This document shows, one piece after another, positions 26,934-36,610 of a stretch of 64,000 bases of DNA. Position numbers and translations under genes: made by a program. The stretch is from Flavobacterium sp. 1355 (lineage in GTDB: Bacteria; Bacteroidota; Bacteroidia; Flavobacteriales; Flavobacteriaceae): NCBI RefSeq assembly GCF_017833415.1, contig NZ_JAFICC010000006.1, positions 62,001 through 126,000 of the forward strand, in the 5' to 3' direction. How positions within the stretch are numbered: the first letter of the stretch is position 1; each line of letters opens with the position of its first letter. The notes under the pieces are model-generated. The model saw nothing but the letters and a program-made list of their open reading frames with translations, ran no database searches and was not told the origin of the DNA.

Positions 26934-27698
26934 CTACCAGTCTTTTTCTGTTTTTCTAGGATTTCCTTTTACTTTTTGAGCGTTAACTTTATCTTGAATT
27001 TTCTTTTCCTCGTTATTTACGGCATCTAATAAATTTTGGACACGATCTTTTGATATTCCGCCAGGTATTGGCTTTGGCTGTCCGTTATTGTCTGATTTAT
27101 TATCTTTCTTCGGATCATTTTTACCATCTTTCTGATCCTTGTCCTTATCGCCTTTGTCGTCTTTTTTATCTTGATCTTTATCCTTGTTTTTATCTTTGTC
27201 CTTGTCCTTGTCTTTATTTTTATCCTTGTCCTTATCTTTATTTTTGTCTTTGTTTTTATCGTTTTTCGGCGGATTCTCTTTTAGTTTTTGTTTTGCGTAA
27301 GCATAATTGTAACGAGTTTCATCATCTGTAGGATCATTACGCAATGCTTGTTTGTAAGCTTCAACTGCCTGCGTATAATCTTTCTCTTTCATAAAAACAT
27401 TTCCAAGATTGTGGTAAGCCTTATGCTTATCAGGTCTTGTTTTTGCATTTTTTATTGCTTTGGCGTAAGCAAGTTTAGCCTCCGAAGCCTGATTTTGTCT
27501 GTAAATCGTATTTCCTAAATTATAAGAGGCAATACCGCGGTTTGGAAATTTAGATTCTGAAATTCTGTAATTTGCCTCAGCATCAACAAATTTATTCTGC
27601 TTATATTCTTCATTGGCATCAGGCAATGTCTTGTCTTTCTCCTGGGCAGAAACCGCAAAAGAAACCGTTAGTAAAATATAAAGAAGTAAATTTTTCAT
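26934..27698 (-). CDS. batC: BatC: TPR protein with a Lys/Asp-rich linker
   Basis: The 254-residue protein has a signal peptide (ending VSAQ), three to four TPR units (about 30-140, e.g. KAYHNLGNVFMKEKDY), and then an unusual run of KDKDKN repeats over about 60 residues (about 148-207). It ends in a short basic tail. TPR architecture and position identify BatC. The coding DNA of the linker is a series of AAGGAT/AAAGAT-type hexamers on the minus strand, so its length could vary by replication slippage without changing frame. Confidence 0.88.
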   Translation of the reverse strand: MKNLLLYILLTVSFAVSAQEKDKTLPDANEEYKQNKFVDAEANYRISESKFPNRGIASYNLGNTIYRQNQASEAKLAYAKAIKNAKTRPDKHKAYHNLGNVFMKEKDYTQAVEAYKQALRNDPTDDETRYNYAYAKQKLKENPPKNDKNKDKNKDKDKDKNKDKDKDKDKNKDKDQDKKDDKGDKDKDQKDGKNDPKKDNKSDNNGQPKPIPGGISKDRVQNLLDAVNNEEKKIQDKVNAQKVKGNPRKTEKDW

Positions 27699-27714
27699 TC
27701 TAATTTTTTATGTT

Positions 27715-27826
27715 TTTTATTTGCCACGAATTGTGTTAATTATCACTAATTAGCTAATTGTGTCTGAATTTTGCGAATACTTATTAATAATTTTATTCGT
27801 GTAAATTCGTGTAATTAGTGGCAACT
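27715..27826. repeat. Imperfect inverted repeat between batB and batC
   Basis: The left end TTTGCCACGAATT (27720-27732) and the right end AATTCGTGTAATTAGTGGCA (27805-27824) can pair imperfectly, with internal copies of ATTCGTGTAA. This type of 'GCCACGAATTacACGAAT' block appears to be a dispersed spacer element. It sits inside an operon, so it does not seem to block transcription fully. Confidence 0.5.
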
Positions 27827-27829
27827 TTA

Positions 27830-28864
27830 TTATTTCTTTTCGTTAAATAAATTCAATTCTTTGATCCAGTTTGTTTTTCTTTCTAAAAGGAAAATATCTA
27901 AAAACAACAGTAAAAAAGCAAAGCCAATAAACCATTGAAACTGTGATTGAAAATCGGCCATTTGTGTTGCTTCAAACTCTGTTTTCTGAATGTTGTTCAG
28001 TGCATTTTTTACATATTCTAAAACTTCTTTGGTATTGCCGCCGTATATATAACCACCTTTAGTAGCCTTTGCAATAGCTTTTAATCCGTCCTGATTTAGT
28101 TTTGTAATTACTGTTTCACCGTTTTGATCTTTTTGATAATTTTTTACAACACCATTTTCTTTTAACGGAATTGTAGCTCCTTTTTCAGTTCCAACCCCTA
28201 TAGTAATGATTTTCATTCCCAATTTATTGGCTTCTTCCGCAGCTGCAGGAGCACCTTCAGAGTGATCTTCTCCGTCTGAAATCAGAATTAATAATTTACT
28301 GGTTTTGCTTTTTTCATCAAAATAAGTAGAAGACAACCTGATCGCTTCGTCAAGCGAAGTTCCCTGTGAAGAAACCATATCCGGAGTCATACTTTGAAGA
28401 AACATTTTGGCAACACTATAATCTGTAGTAATTGGCAAAACAGGAAAAGCACTGCCTGCATAAGCAACAATTCCGATTCTGTCGCTTCCTAAATTATTAA
28501 TGATTTGCGAAACCAATTGCTTACTTTTATCTAAACGGCTTGGTGCCACATCTTCGGCAAGCATACTTTTAGAAACGTCAACAGCAAAAACGATATCTAT
28601 ACCTTCGCGTTTTACGGTTTCCATTTTAGTCCCAATTTTAGGGTTTACTAACCCGATAATTAAACAGGCAAGGGCAAGAAGAATTACCGATAATTTTAAT
28701 ACAGGTTTAAAAACAGAACGTTCAGGGCTCAGTCTTTTAACCATTTCGATATCACCAAATTCACGTTGCTTTTTTCTTTTCCAATACATATTGAAAAGGA
28801 AAATACACACCAAAATCGGGAGTAAGAATAAAAGGTAAAAATATTTTTTTTCGTCTAATTCCAT
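27830..28864 (-). CDS. batB: BatB: VWA domain membrane protein
   Basis: The 344-residue protein has two N-terminal membrane helices (about 8-28 and 58-78), a von Willebrand factor A domain with MIDAS motif DVSKSM and ISDGEDHSEG, and a C-terminal helix (about 312-332). This is the BatB layout. I chose ATG 28864 (MELDEKKYFYLLF) because the first membrane helix follows; an upstream start at 28912 would add a hydrophilic stretch with no family support. It lies between batA and batC. Confidence 0.92.
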   Translation of the reverse strand: MELDEKKYFYLLFLLPILVCIFLFNMYWKRKKQREFGDIEMVKRLSPERSVFKPVLKLSVILLALACLIIGLVNPKIGTKMETVKREGIDIVFAVDVSKSMLAEDVAPSRLDKSKQLVSQIINNLGSDRIGIVAYAGSAFPVLPITTDYSVAKMFLQSMTPDMVSSQGTSLDEAIRLSSTYFDEKSKTSKLLILISDGEDHSEGAPAAAEEANKLGMKIITIGVGTEKGATIPLKENGVVKNYQKDQNGETVITKLNQDGLKAIAKATKGGYIYGGNTKEVLEYVKNALNNIQKTEFEATQMADFQSQFQWFIGFAFLLLFLDIFLLERKTNWIKELNLFNEKK

Positions 28865-28903
28865 ATAATTTTTAAAATTCCAATCCCGATCGTTACGGGG
28901 GAT

Positions 28904-28974
28904 AAATTCCAAATTCCACTTTTTTGTTTGTCTTCAATTTTTAAATCCAATTCAAATTGGAATTTTAAAATTGA
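28904..28974. repeat. AAATTCCAA-type inverted repeat between batA and batB
   Basis: AAATTCCAAATTCCAC at 28904-28919 is followed by a near-perfect inverted repeat of about 20 bp (arms near 28934-28952 and 28955-28974). The same AAATTCCAAATTCC word recurs at 39881 and 56667. It lies in the spacer just outside the batB ATG. Confidence 0.55.
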
Positions 28975-28993
28975 ATTTTTTTGATTTGAAAAA

Positions 28994-29995
28994 TCAAATG
29001 AAGCTTCTGTAAACCGTATTTCTTAAACCAACTTCTAACAATAGTAAAAAGGCTGCCAATAAAACAAAACCTCTGTATTTTTCGTCGTAATCATAGAATT
29101 TTAATTCCTGAATTTCAGTTGTTTCTAATTTATTGATGGCGTTATAAATCTGAGCCAGCCTGTCATTACTCGTCGCTCTAAAATAGGTTCCTTCGGTTTT
29201 ACGGGCGATACTTTTCATTAATTGTTCGTCAATTTCAACCTTCTGCATTTTAAATAAAAAACCTCCGTTTGGAGCGTATGCATAGGGAGAAGGGGCCATT
29301 CCGTTGGTTCCAATTCCAATTGTATATACTTTTATGCCGTATTGTTTTGCAATATCTGCAGCCGTTTCCGGCTCAATAAAACCGGCATTGTTAACACCGT
29401 CTGTCATCAGGATGATTACACGGCTTTTTGCTTTACTGTCTTTAAGGCGGTTTACAGCTGTTGCCAGTCCCATTCCGATTCCTGTTCCGTCCTGCAAAGC
29501 GGTGTCATATTTAACGTCTTTTATAGCCTCAAGCATGATGGCTTTATCACTGGTAACAGGCGTTTTTGTATAAGCTTCAGAAGCATACAAAACCAATCCT
29601 ATTCTGTCATTTGGTCTTTCTTCAACAAAATCGGCTGCTACTCTTTTTAAAGCTTCCATACGGTTTGGCTTCAAATCTTTTGCCAGCATACTTCCCGAAA
29701 CGTCTATTGCCATAACAATGTCAATTCCCTTTGTCGTTTTTGTCTGATTGCTGATGTCTACAGTCCTTGGCCTTGCCAGTGCAATGATTAAAGATGACAA
29801 AGCAATAACCCTGAAAACATATAAACAAGGTTTTAGTTTTACAAGCAGCGATTCACTATTCTTAAAACCCTGAGTAGAACTCATTTTTAAGGTAGCCGAC
29901 TGTTGGTTGCGTTTTAGTAAAAACCAAATGATTGCAATTGGAATTAACAGAAACAACCAAAAAAATTCCGGATTTAAAAAAGTTATTTTACTCAT
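28994..29995 (-). CDS. batA: BatA: VWA domain membrane protein
   Basis: The 333-residue protein has N-terminal membrane helices (about 10-25 and 57-75), a VWA domain with intact MIDAS motif DVSGSM and LMTDGVNNAG, and a C-terminal membrane helix (about 310-325). It is the first of the two VWA genes after the BatD-like gene, whose stop overlaps its ATG by one base, so it is translationally coupled. It probably forms a membrane complex with BatB. Confidence 0.92.
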   Translation of the reverse strand: MSKITFLNPEFFWLFLLIPIAIIWFLLKRNQQSATLKMSSTQGFKNSESLLVKLKPCLYVFRVIALSSLIIALARPRTVDISNQTKTTKGIDIVMAIDVSGSMLAKDLKPNRMEALKRVAADFVEERPNDRIGLVLYASEAYTKTPVTSDKAIMLEAIKDVKYDTALQDGTGIGMGLATAVNRLKDSKAKSRVIILMTDGVNNAGFIEPETAADIAKQYGIKVYTIGIGTNGMAPSPYAYAPNGGFLFKMQKVEIDEQLMKSIARKTEGTYFRATSNDRLAQIYNAINKLETTEIQELKFYDYDEKYRGFVLLAAFLLLLEVGLRNTVYRSFI

Positions 29996-31623
29996 TAGTT
30001 ATTAGCTTTTCTAAGTTCAACAGAATTTAAAACTCGGGTTGTGATATCATTTGCATAAGTGTCACCTTCTTCATGCAGGATTATGATTTGTTGTAATCCC
30101 TGATCTTGTTTAAAAAGCAGAATTTCATAATAAGCCTTTTTACTTGTTTTATCTACAGGATTTAAGACTGTCATTGTTCCGTAGCCTTTTAGCCCCTGAA
30201 CACCTTCGTTAGTTTGAAAATCTTCCTGTTTTACAATTAAATTTTGCCCGCCCTGAACTTCAATAACTTTTAATGAACCTTCTAATGCTTTTGCTAAATC
30301 TATTTCAACAGGATTTTTGAATTTACTGGTAGAAACTGCGATATAAAAATCGTCAATCATACTTCCGTACACAAAAAGCTGCATTTCCTTAATCAAAGCC
30401 ATAGTTTCTTTTGGCAGTACTTTTTGAGTATCCATACGTTTCAATACTTTTGGTGTTTCAATTAGAACACCGGGGTTTCCGTACTCACTTTTAACCCATT
30501 CTCCTTCCAATAATTCTTTAGTAGGATGACCAATAAGATTGTCTTTTACGTAGTTGAAACCTTTAGTAATGACAAAGAAAGTTGTAGTTCCCAATAATAA
30601 AAGGAAAACAGTTCCAACCGCAATTGCAATACGTTTGTTGCGTTTTTTTAGTAATTGAAGTTTGATTTGTTTTTGTCTTTGTGCTTCATTCAGCAATTCG
30701 TCTTCTTCGTTAGGAACTTCTGCCGGAATTGCGTTATCAAACGTTAAGATTACTTTCTGAATTTTATTTCTGTCTTCGGTAATTTCGAAATCCAAAGGTT
30801 TGGATTTTGCAAATTTCACTAAATCCGCCTGACGCAAAACACGCTCTAAATTCTCCACAATTTCTGGAGTAAGTGCCATTTTCTTTTTGGCAGAAGCAGT
30901 TCTGATTGCCTGAATTAATTCAGAAGTAGTACTTTCCATTGCTGGAATATGAATAGCTTCTTCGATATAATTTCTTGCAATATCAGTCAATTCACTATAA
31001 TATTCTTTTATCTCACCTTTTTGCCAAAGTTCTTTTTGTTCCAGATTGTTCAACAAACTTGTTGCTTTTTCAATAGGCGTCTTGTAAACTTCTTCTTCGA
31101 TTTTTTTCTTCTGATTTTTTTTAACAAGCCAGTAAACAAAAATACCTATAGCGATTATCAGAACTATAGCTAAAACGTATATCCACCAATTGCCCGCACC
31201 GCTTTCAACAGTCGTAATGTCTTTAATGTCATACATTTTCTGTTGTAAGGTGTCTACTTTTATATTGGTAACTTCAACTGTAACAAAATCGGATAAAAAA
31301 GGTTTTTTGTCAATCAAAATTTTAACCGGCGGAATTGTATATCTTCCTGAATCAAATTGAGTTAAACCATATTTTTTGATAAGTTCATAAGTGTCGTTTT
31401 TCTTAACCGTATCAACCGGGTAAGATTGAATAACTTCTAATGAGCCAATGGTTTTTGGATTGGGAAAAACTACCTTAGATTTTGAGCTTACAACCGTTTT
31501 AAGCGTTAACTTAAATTCGGCTCCAATTTTATTTTTTGTTGTATCAATGCTTGTCTCCACTGGTTTTTGTGAAAAAACAGCAGAAGAAAGTAAAAATAAA
31601 AATATGTAAAACTTTAATTTCAT
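29995..31623 (-). CDS. Membrane protein of the Bat cluster (BatD-like N-terminus)
   Basis: The 542-residue protein has a signal peptide (ending AVFSQ), a short periplasmic beta domain (about 20-135), a membrane helix (about 147-166), a cytoplasmic helical region with KELWQKGEIKEYYSELTDIARNYIE, and a second membrane helix (about 332-352). A C-terminal domain of about 190 residues follows. The first half resembles BatD/DUF4381 proteins that sit between DUF58 and VWA genes. The last domain I do not recognise. Confidence 0.75.
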   Translation of the reverse strand: MKLKFYIFLFLLSSAVFSQKPVETSIDTTKNKIGAEFKLTLKTVVSSKSKVVFPNPKTIGSLEVIQSYPVDTVKKNDTYELIKKYGLTQFDSGRYTIPPVKILIDKKPFLSDFVTVEVTNIKVDTLQQKMYDIKDITTVESGAGNWWIYVLAIVLIIAIGIFVYWLVKKNQKKKIEEEVYKTPIEKATSLLNNLEQKELWQKGEIKEYYSELTDIARNYIEEAIHIPAMESTTSELIQAIRTASAKKKMALTPEIVENLERVLRQADLVKFAKSKPLDFEITEDRNKIQKVILTFDNAIPAEVPNEEDELLNEAQRQKQIKLQLLKKRNKRIAIAVGTVFLLLLGTTTFFVITKGFNYVKDNLIGHPTKELLEGEWVKSEYGNPGVLIETPKVLKRMDTQKVLPKETMALIKEMQLFVYGSMIDDFYIAVSTSKFKNPVEIDLAKALEGSLKVIEVQGGQNLIVKQEDFQTNEGVQGLKGYGTMTVLNPVDKTSKKAYYEILLFKQDQGLQQIIILHEEGDTYANDITTRVLNSVELRKANN

Positions 31624-31771
31624 TTGATTTTTTTGATTTCAGATTTTATTCTAAAATGAATACTTAAATATGAACAGATGATATCTAAGCGGGTTTATTT
31701 GGGTAAAGCAGAAATCTTAAATTTTGATTTAAAAAAAATCTAAACTCTGAATCTGCAATCTAAATTTGTTC

Positions 31772-32635
31772 TTATCTCGATTTAAAATAACCTAATAATT
31801 TAGTAACGTAATTTTCATCAACCCTCGTATTTACGACGCCTGCTCCGGATTTACTAAAAGTTTCCTTGAAATAATTTACTCTTTCCTGATAATGTTTTTC
31901 GTAATTTAATCGTACTGTTTTTGAGCCCGTATCTACTAATTGTGTTTTTCCGGTTTCAGCATCAAGCATCGTTACCATTCCTAAATTTGGAATTTTTTCT
32001 TCGCGAATGTCATACACGCGAACACCTGTAAGATCATGCTTTTTAGAAGCAATTTTCAGTGTTTGTTCATAATTCTCAGACATAAAATCTGAAATCATAA
32101 AAACAATAGCTTTTTTCTTTTGTGTTCCCGATAAAAACTTCAAAGCCTGACCAATATCAGTTTTTTGGCTTTTAGGCTCAAACTCAATCAATTCTCGGAT
32201 GATTCTCAAAACGTGAGAACGGCCTTTTTTTGGCGGAATGTATAATTCGACATTATCCGAAAATAATATCAAACCAATTTTGTCATTATTCTGTGTAGCC
32301 GAAAAAGCCATTGTTGCCGCAATTTCGGTTACAATGTCTTTTTTAAACTGGCTTTTTGAACCAAAACTTTCAGAACCCGAAATATCAACCATTAAAACCA
32401 TGGTCAACTCGCGTTCTTCCTCAAAAACTTTTACATGAGCTTCATTGTAGCGTGCCGTCACATTCCAATCGATATTACGAATATCATCACCATATTGGTA
32501 TTGGCGCACTTCGCTAAATGTCATACCCCGCCCTTTAAAAGAAGAATGATATTCTCCGGAAAAGATATGATTGCTCAGTCTTTTGGTTTTGATTTCTATT
32601 TTTCGTACTTTTTTTAAAAGCTCTTTTGTATCCAT
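31772..32635 (-). CDS. DUF58 domain protein
   Basis: The 287-residue protein has the DUF58 signature YQYGDDIRNIDWNVTARY and a VWA-like fold with VDISGSESFG. DUF58 genes almost always follow moxR ATPase genes, as here with an 80-base gap. It is predicted cytosolic, with no membrane helix, and is thought to be a client or partner of the MoxR ATPase. Confidence 0.92.
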   Translation of the reverse strand: MDTKELLKKVRKIEIKTKRLSNHIFSGEYHSSFKGRGMTFSEVRQYQYGDDIRNIDWNVTARYNEAHVKVFEEERELTMVLMVDISGSESFGSKSQFKKDIVTEIAATMAFSATQNNDKIGLILFSDNVELYIPPKKGRSHVLRIIRELIEFEPKSQKTDIGQALKFLSGTQKKKAIVFMISDFMSENYEQTLKIASKKHDLTGVRVYDIREEKIPNLGMVTMLDAETGKTQLVDTGSKTVRLNYEKHYQERVNYFKETFSKSGAGVVNTRVDENYVTKLLGYFKSR

Positions 32636-32664
32636 TTGATTTGTTTAAAGTTTAAAGTTTAAAA

Positions 32665-32709
32665 GTTTCAAGTTTGCTTTACAACAACCTGAAACTTGAA
32701 ACTTGAAAC
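32665..32709. repeat. Inverted repeat between moxR and the DUF58 gene
   Basis: GTTTCAAGTTT (32665-32675) pairs with AAACTTGAAAC (32699-32709). TTTAAAG is tandemly repeated just before (32643-32664). It is a small AT-rich hairpin in an operon spacer; its function is unknown. Confidence 0.6.
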
Positions 32710-32715
32710 AAATTT

Positions 32716-33720
32716 TTAAGGTACTTCAATCTCGTTTACAATTTTGTTGATGATGTCTACAGAAGTAATATTTTCGGCTTCAGCCTCATAGGTTATCCCG
32801 ATTCTATGACGTAAAACATCATGTACAACTGCACGGACATCTTCTGGAATTACATATCCACGACGTTTGATGAAAGCGTAACATTTTGCAGCATTTGCTA
32901 AATTGATACTTCCACGTGGTGATGCTCCAAAACTAATAAGAGGTTTTAAGTCTGCAAGTTTGTATTTTTCCGGATAACGGGTAGCAAAGATGATATCTAA
33001 GATATATTTTTCAATTTTTTCGTCCATATAAACTTCGCGAACCGCTTCCTGCGCACGCAAAATTTGTTCTACAGAAACAACCGGATTTACTTTTTCGTAA
33101 CTTCCTTTCAGGTTTTGACGAATTACAAAACGCTCTTCATCAATTTTTGGGTAATCAATAACCGTTTTTAACATAAAACGATCGACCTGAGCTTCAGGAA
33201 GCTGGTATGTACCTTCCTGCTCAACCGGGTTTTGTGTTGCCAAAACTAAAAACGGACGGTCTAACTTGAATGTAGTGTCACCAATCGTAACTTGTTTTTC
33301 CTGCATCGCCTCCAAAAGTGCAGATTGTACTTTTGCAGGAGCACGGTTTATCTCATCGGCAAGTACGAAGTTGGCAAAAACCGGCCCTTTTTTTATAGAG
33401 AATTCATTTGCCTTGATGTTGTAGATCATTGTTCCTATAACATCGGCAGGTAATAAATCTGGTGTAAACTGAATACGGCTGAAAGAACCCTGTACCGCCT
33501 GTGATAAAGTATTTATGGCTAAAGTTTTGGCCAGTCCAGGAACTCCTTCCAATAAGATGTGTCCTTGTCCCAAAAGCCCGATTAATAAACGTTCGACCAT
33601 GTGTTTCTGGCCCACAATAACTTTGTTCATTTCCATTGTAAGAAGGTCTATAAAAGCGCTTTCTCTCTCAATTTTTTCATTTATCGCTCTAATGTCTAAA
33701 GTCGTTGTATTTTCTTCCAT
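32716..33720 (-). CDS. MoxR family AAA+ ATPase
   Basis: The 334-residue ATPase has Walker A GVPGLAKT, Walker B LADEINRAP, a sensor region ATQNPVEQEGTYQLPEAQ, and an arginine-finger region DRFMLK. MoxR proteins act as chaperone-like ATPases for VWA-domain proteins. It is the first gene of the eight-gene cluster ending in batE. The upstream gap 33721-33943 to the divergent aldo/keto reductase gene should hold its promoter, but I see no clean consensus. Confidence 0.94.
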   Translation of the reverse strand: MEENTTTLDIRAINEKIERESAFIDLLTMEMNKVIVGQKHMVERLLIGLLGQGHILLEGVPGLAKTLAINTLSQAVQGSFSRIQFTPDLLPADVIGTMIYNIKANEFSIKKGPVFANFVLADEINRAPAKVQSALLEAMQEKQVTIGDTTFKLDRPFLVLATQNPVEQEGTYQLPEAQVDRFMLKTVIDYPKIDEERFVIRQNLKGSYEKVNPVVSVEQILRAQEAVREVYMDEKIEKYILDIIFATRYPEKYKLADLKPLISFGASPRGSINLANAAKCYAFIKRRGYVIPEDVRAVVHDVLRHRIGITYEAEAENITSVDIINKIVNEIEVP

Positions 33721-33943
33721 ATAAATATTTTTAAAACCTTTTTGAAACGTTGATTTTTAAGCCAAACTTTTGAGAGTGCAAATTGAATATTTTTTGAGAA
33801 GTAAGATGTTAAAGAATGGTTAAAACTTCGACCAATGACCTAATTTTAAGGACGAATTGGGAATCTATTTTTATATTTTTAAGAACTTTGGTGATTATGT
33901 TTTACAAAAGCATAATTAATACCAAAAATAACATAATACAACC

Positions 33944-34819
33944 ATGAGCAAAACAACATTATCGCCAATAATTTCGGGCACTATGAATTGGGGTGTATGG
34001 GATAAAAATCTTACACCAAAAGAAATGGAACACACGATACAAGTCTGTATCGAAAATAAAATCACCACTTTTGACCACGCCGATATTTACGGATCTTATA
34101 CCACAGAAGCAGATTTTGGAAAAGCATTTCACGCCAGTAAAATTGATCGCGAAAAACTACAATTAATTACCAAGTGCGGCATTCAGATGATTGCTGAAAA
34201 ACGTCCGGAAAACAAAATCAAACATTATGAATATTCTAAGGAATATATAGTCTGGTCTGTTGAAGAATCATTAAAAAAATTAAAAACAGATTATGTTGAT
34301 GTTTTTTTATTGCACAGGCCAAGTCCGTTGATGCAGGCAGATGAAATTGCAGAAGCGGTTGAAAAATTAAAATCAGAAGGAAAAATTATTGATTTTGGAC
34401 TTTCTAATTTTACCAGCTCACAAACAGAATTAATTCGAAGCAAAACAGAAGTAAGTTACAATCAGGTACAATTTTCGGCAACCCACTTTGAACCAATGGT
34501 AGACGGAAGTTTAGATTATATGCAGACACATAACATCAGGCCATTGTCATGGAATCCGCTTGGGACTGTTTTTAGAGAAGATACTAAGAAAACACGCCGA
34601 CTGAAAAAACTGCTTTCGGCTCTGGTTGAAAAATATCATTTAGGCTCAGATACACTTTTGCTTTCCTGGATTTTAAAGCATCCGGCCAAAGTTATCCCTA
34701 TTGCCGGAACAGTTAATATTGCCAGAATTCAGTCTTTAATGAAAGCGGTAGAATTAGAAATGGATAAAGAAGACTGGTTTACTGTCTGGACAGAAAGCAT
34801 GGGCGACGATGTGCCTTAA
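33944..34819 (+). CDS. Aldo/keto reductase
   Basis: The 291-residue protein is an NADPH-dependent aldo/keto reductase of the YdhF type. It shows FDHADIYGSY, with the catalytic Asp and Tyr, the Lys region LITKCGI, LLHRP with the His, and the cofactor-binding end IPIAGTVNIARI. The substrate is not predictable. It stands alone and ends before a bidirectional terminator shared with the DUF4382 gene. Confidence 0.9.
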   Translation: MSKTTLSPIISGTMNWGVWDKNLTPKEMEHTIQVCIENKITTFDHADIYGSYTTEADFGKAFHASKIDREKLQLITKCGIQMIAEKRPENKIKHYEYSKEYIVWSVEESLKKLKTDYVDVFLLHRPSPLMQADEIAEAVEKLKSEGKIIDFGLSNFTSSQTELIRSKTEVSYNQVQFSATHFEPMVDGSLDYMQTHNIRPLSWNPLGTVFREDTKKTRRLKKLLSALVEKYHLGSDTLLLSWILKHPAKVIPIAGTVNIARIQSLMKAVELEMDKEDWFTVWTESMGDDVP

Positions 34820-34838
34820 TAATTTTAAATTAATAATG

Positions 34839-34879
34839 AAAAAACAGCTATACTACAAAATAGAATAGCTGTTTTTTTT
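34839..34879. terminator. Bidirectional terminator, aldo/keto reductase / DUF4382
   Basis: A 12-bp stem (AAAAAACAGCTA at 34839-34850 with TAGCTGTTTTTT from 34866) with T and A runs lies between two converging genes. Confidence 0.8.
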
Positions 34880-34896
34880 ATGGTTAATTGTTTTAT

Positions 34897-35703
34897 TTAT
34901 TGTAAAACGAGAGTGTTCATGTTTGAGATTTGTCCATTAACAACGACTACATTAGGAACTACCAAAGCTGGCAATTCTGAACTTGCAGCTGGTGTAATTG
35001 TTACAGAATAAGTTCCTGCCGGTATACCGTTTAGCTGAAATGCCCCCGACTCATTTGTATAAGCAGACACAGTTGTGTCTCCAACCTGAACTGATACTAC
35101 AGACTGGAAAGTGAAAGGAGTTATAATTCCTTTAATTATCCCCGATGTTGCGTTTGTAGACACTCTGATTACCGGATGTAAATTGAAGCCGCCAGAATTA
35201 CCTGCCTCTACAACAACAGAATGTTCTACATCAAAATCTAATAAAAAATCATAAGTTGCACCAGCTGTCAATGTTTGATTGACTTTTAATTTTAATCCTG
35301 ATTGTTGGGCACTTGGTGTTTTTAGCGGATATGTTACACCATCTTTAACAACAGTATTATGCTCGCCAAGAATTAATCTAATTTGGCCCAAATTTCCTGA
35401 AGGCACTTCGTTATCTGCCAAAAGTACATTTACACCACCGGTTAAATCAAGTAAGTTGTATATTCCCGGTTTAATATTTCCTATACTAACCCATCCTTCT
35501 TCATTTGTATCTGCATTGCTTTTAATCTTAACGTCTAAAACTTCAACGTTTACCTCATCATAATCACCAGGTGCATCCGTCATTCTTACACTAATTTTGG
35601 AAGTTTGAGAATCATTATCGTCACTGTTATTGCAACTTGTTACCAATACACATAATGAGAACATTAAAAGAAACATTCTTAAATTGAGATTTACTTTTTT
35701 CAT
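34897..35703 (-). CDS. DUF4382 lipoprotein with carboxypeptidase-regulatory-like domain
   Basis: The 268-residue protein has a lipobox VTSC with C24, then an acidic Asn/Asp tether, a DUF4382 domain (about 37-180; KISVRMTDAPGDYDEVNVEV) and a C-terminal carboxypeptidase-regulatory-like beta-sandwich (about 185-265; SGAFQLNGIPAGTYSVTI). It is probably outer-membrane or surface anchored. The function of DUF4382 is not known. It stands alone. Confidence 0.87.
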   Translation of the reverse strand: MKKVNLNLRMFLLMFSLCVLVTSCNNSDDNDSQTSKISVRMTDAPGDYDEVNVEVLDVKIKSNADTNEEGWVSIGNIKPGIYNLLDLTGGVNVLLADNEVPSGNLGQIRLILGEHNTVVKDGVTYPLKTPSAQQSGLKLKVNQTLTAGATYDFLLDFDVEHSVVVEAGNSGGFNLHPVIRVSTNATSGIIKGIITPFTFQSVVSVQVGDTTVSAYTNESGAFQLNGIPAGTYSVTITPAASSELPALVVPNVVVVNGQISNMNTLVLQ

Positions 35704-35843
35704 ATCTTTCTAGTTTAAAAATTAGTAAATTAATAACGCAGATTAAATTCAAAATAGTATGATAAAAATGTATTTTTGAAAAATATTAATCAAATATTAA
35801 GCGAAAAATTTGATTATTTATTGAAATAATTAGTTTAAAAATC

Positions 35844-36599
35844 ATGAAAAAAACAGTTTTAATTACTGGAGCAACAAGCGGAATCGGAAAAGCCACGGCC
35901 CAAATATTTGCCCAAAACAATTTTAAAGTTATTATCTGCGGAAGAAGGTCAGACCGTCTTACCGAACTCAAGAAAGAACTTTCTGCTTTTACAGAAGTGC
36001 ATACGCTGTGTTTTGATGTTCGTGATAAACAGGGAGTTTTTGAAGGGATTAATTCTTTGCCTGAAGAATTTTCAGATATTGATGTTTTGATAAATAATGC
36101 AGGAAATGCACATGGTTTAGACCCTGTTCAGACAGGAGATTTAGAAGACTGGGATGCGATGATTGACATTAATGTAAAAGGACTTTTGTATGTTTCTAAA
36201 GCCATTATTCCGAAGATGACTGCAAAAGAGTCCGGACATATTATTAATATTGGTTCAACAGCCGCGAAGGAAGTTTATCCGAATGGAAATGTATATTGCG
36301 GAACCAAACATGCTGTAGATGCGATCACTGCCGGAATGCGAATAGACTTGAATCCGTTTGGTATTCGCGTAGGCGCAATTCATCCGGGAATGGTGGAAAC
36401 AGAGTTTAGTGAAGTCCGTTTTAAAGGTGATGCAGACAGAGCATCAAATGTTTACAAAGGGTTTGATCCATTACAGGCAGAAGATATTGCAGATATTATT
36501 CATTTTGTGGTGACCAGGCCTTATCATGTAAATATTGCTGATTTGGTCGTGATGAGTACGGCACAGGCATCATCTACGATTGTCAAGAAAAATTTATAA
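35844..36599 (+). CDS. Short-chain dehydrogenase/reductase (YdfG-like)
   Basis: The 251-residue SDR has the cofactor motif TGATSGIGKA, NNAGNA, catalytic Ser in NIGST and YxxxK as YCGTKHA. RRSDR after beta-2 suggests NADP preference. The end of the protein resembles YdfG, a 3-hydroxy acid dehydrogenase, but the substrate is inference. The gene is single, with a terminator just after. Confidence 0.9.
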   Translation: MKKTVLITGATSGIGKATAQIFAQNNFKVIICGRRSDRLTELKKELSAFTEVHTLCFDVRDKQGVFEGINSLPEEFSDIDVLINNAGNAHGLDPVQTGDLEDWDAMIDINVKGLLYVSKAIIPKMTAKESGHIINIGSTAAKEVYPNGNVYCGTKHAVDAITAGMRIDLNPFGIRVGAIHPGMVETEFSEVRFKGDADRASNVYKGFDPLQAEDIADIIHFVVTRPYHVNIADLVVMSTAQASSTIVKKNL

Positions 36600-36610
36600 T
36601 TATTTATAAT

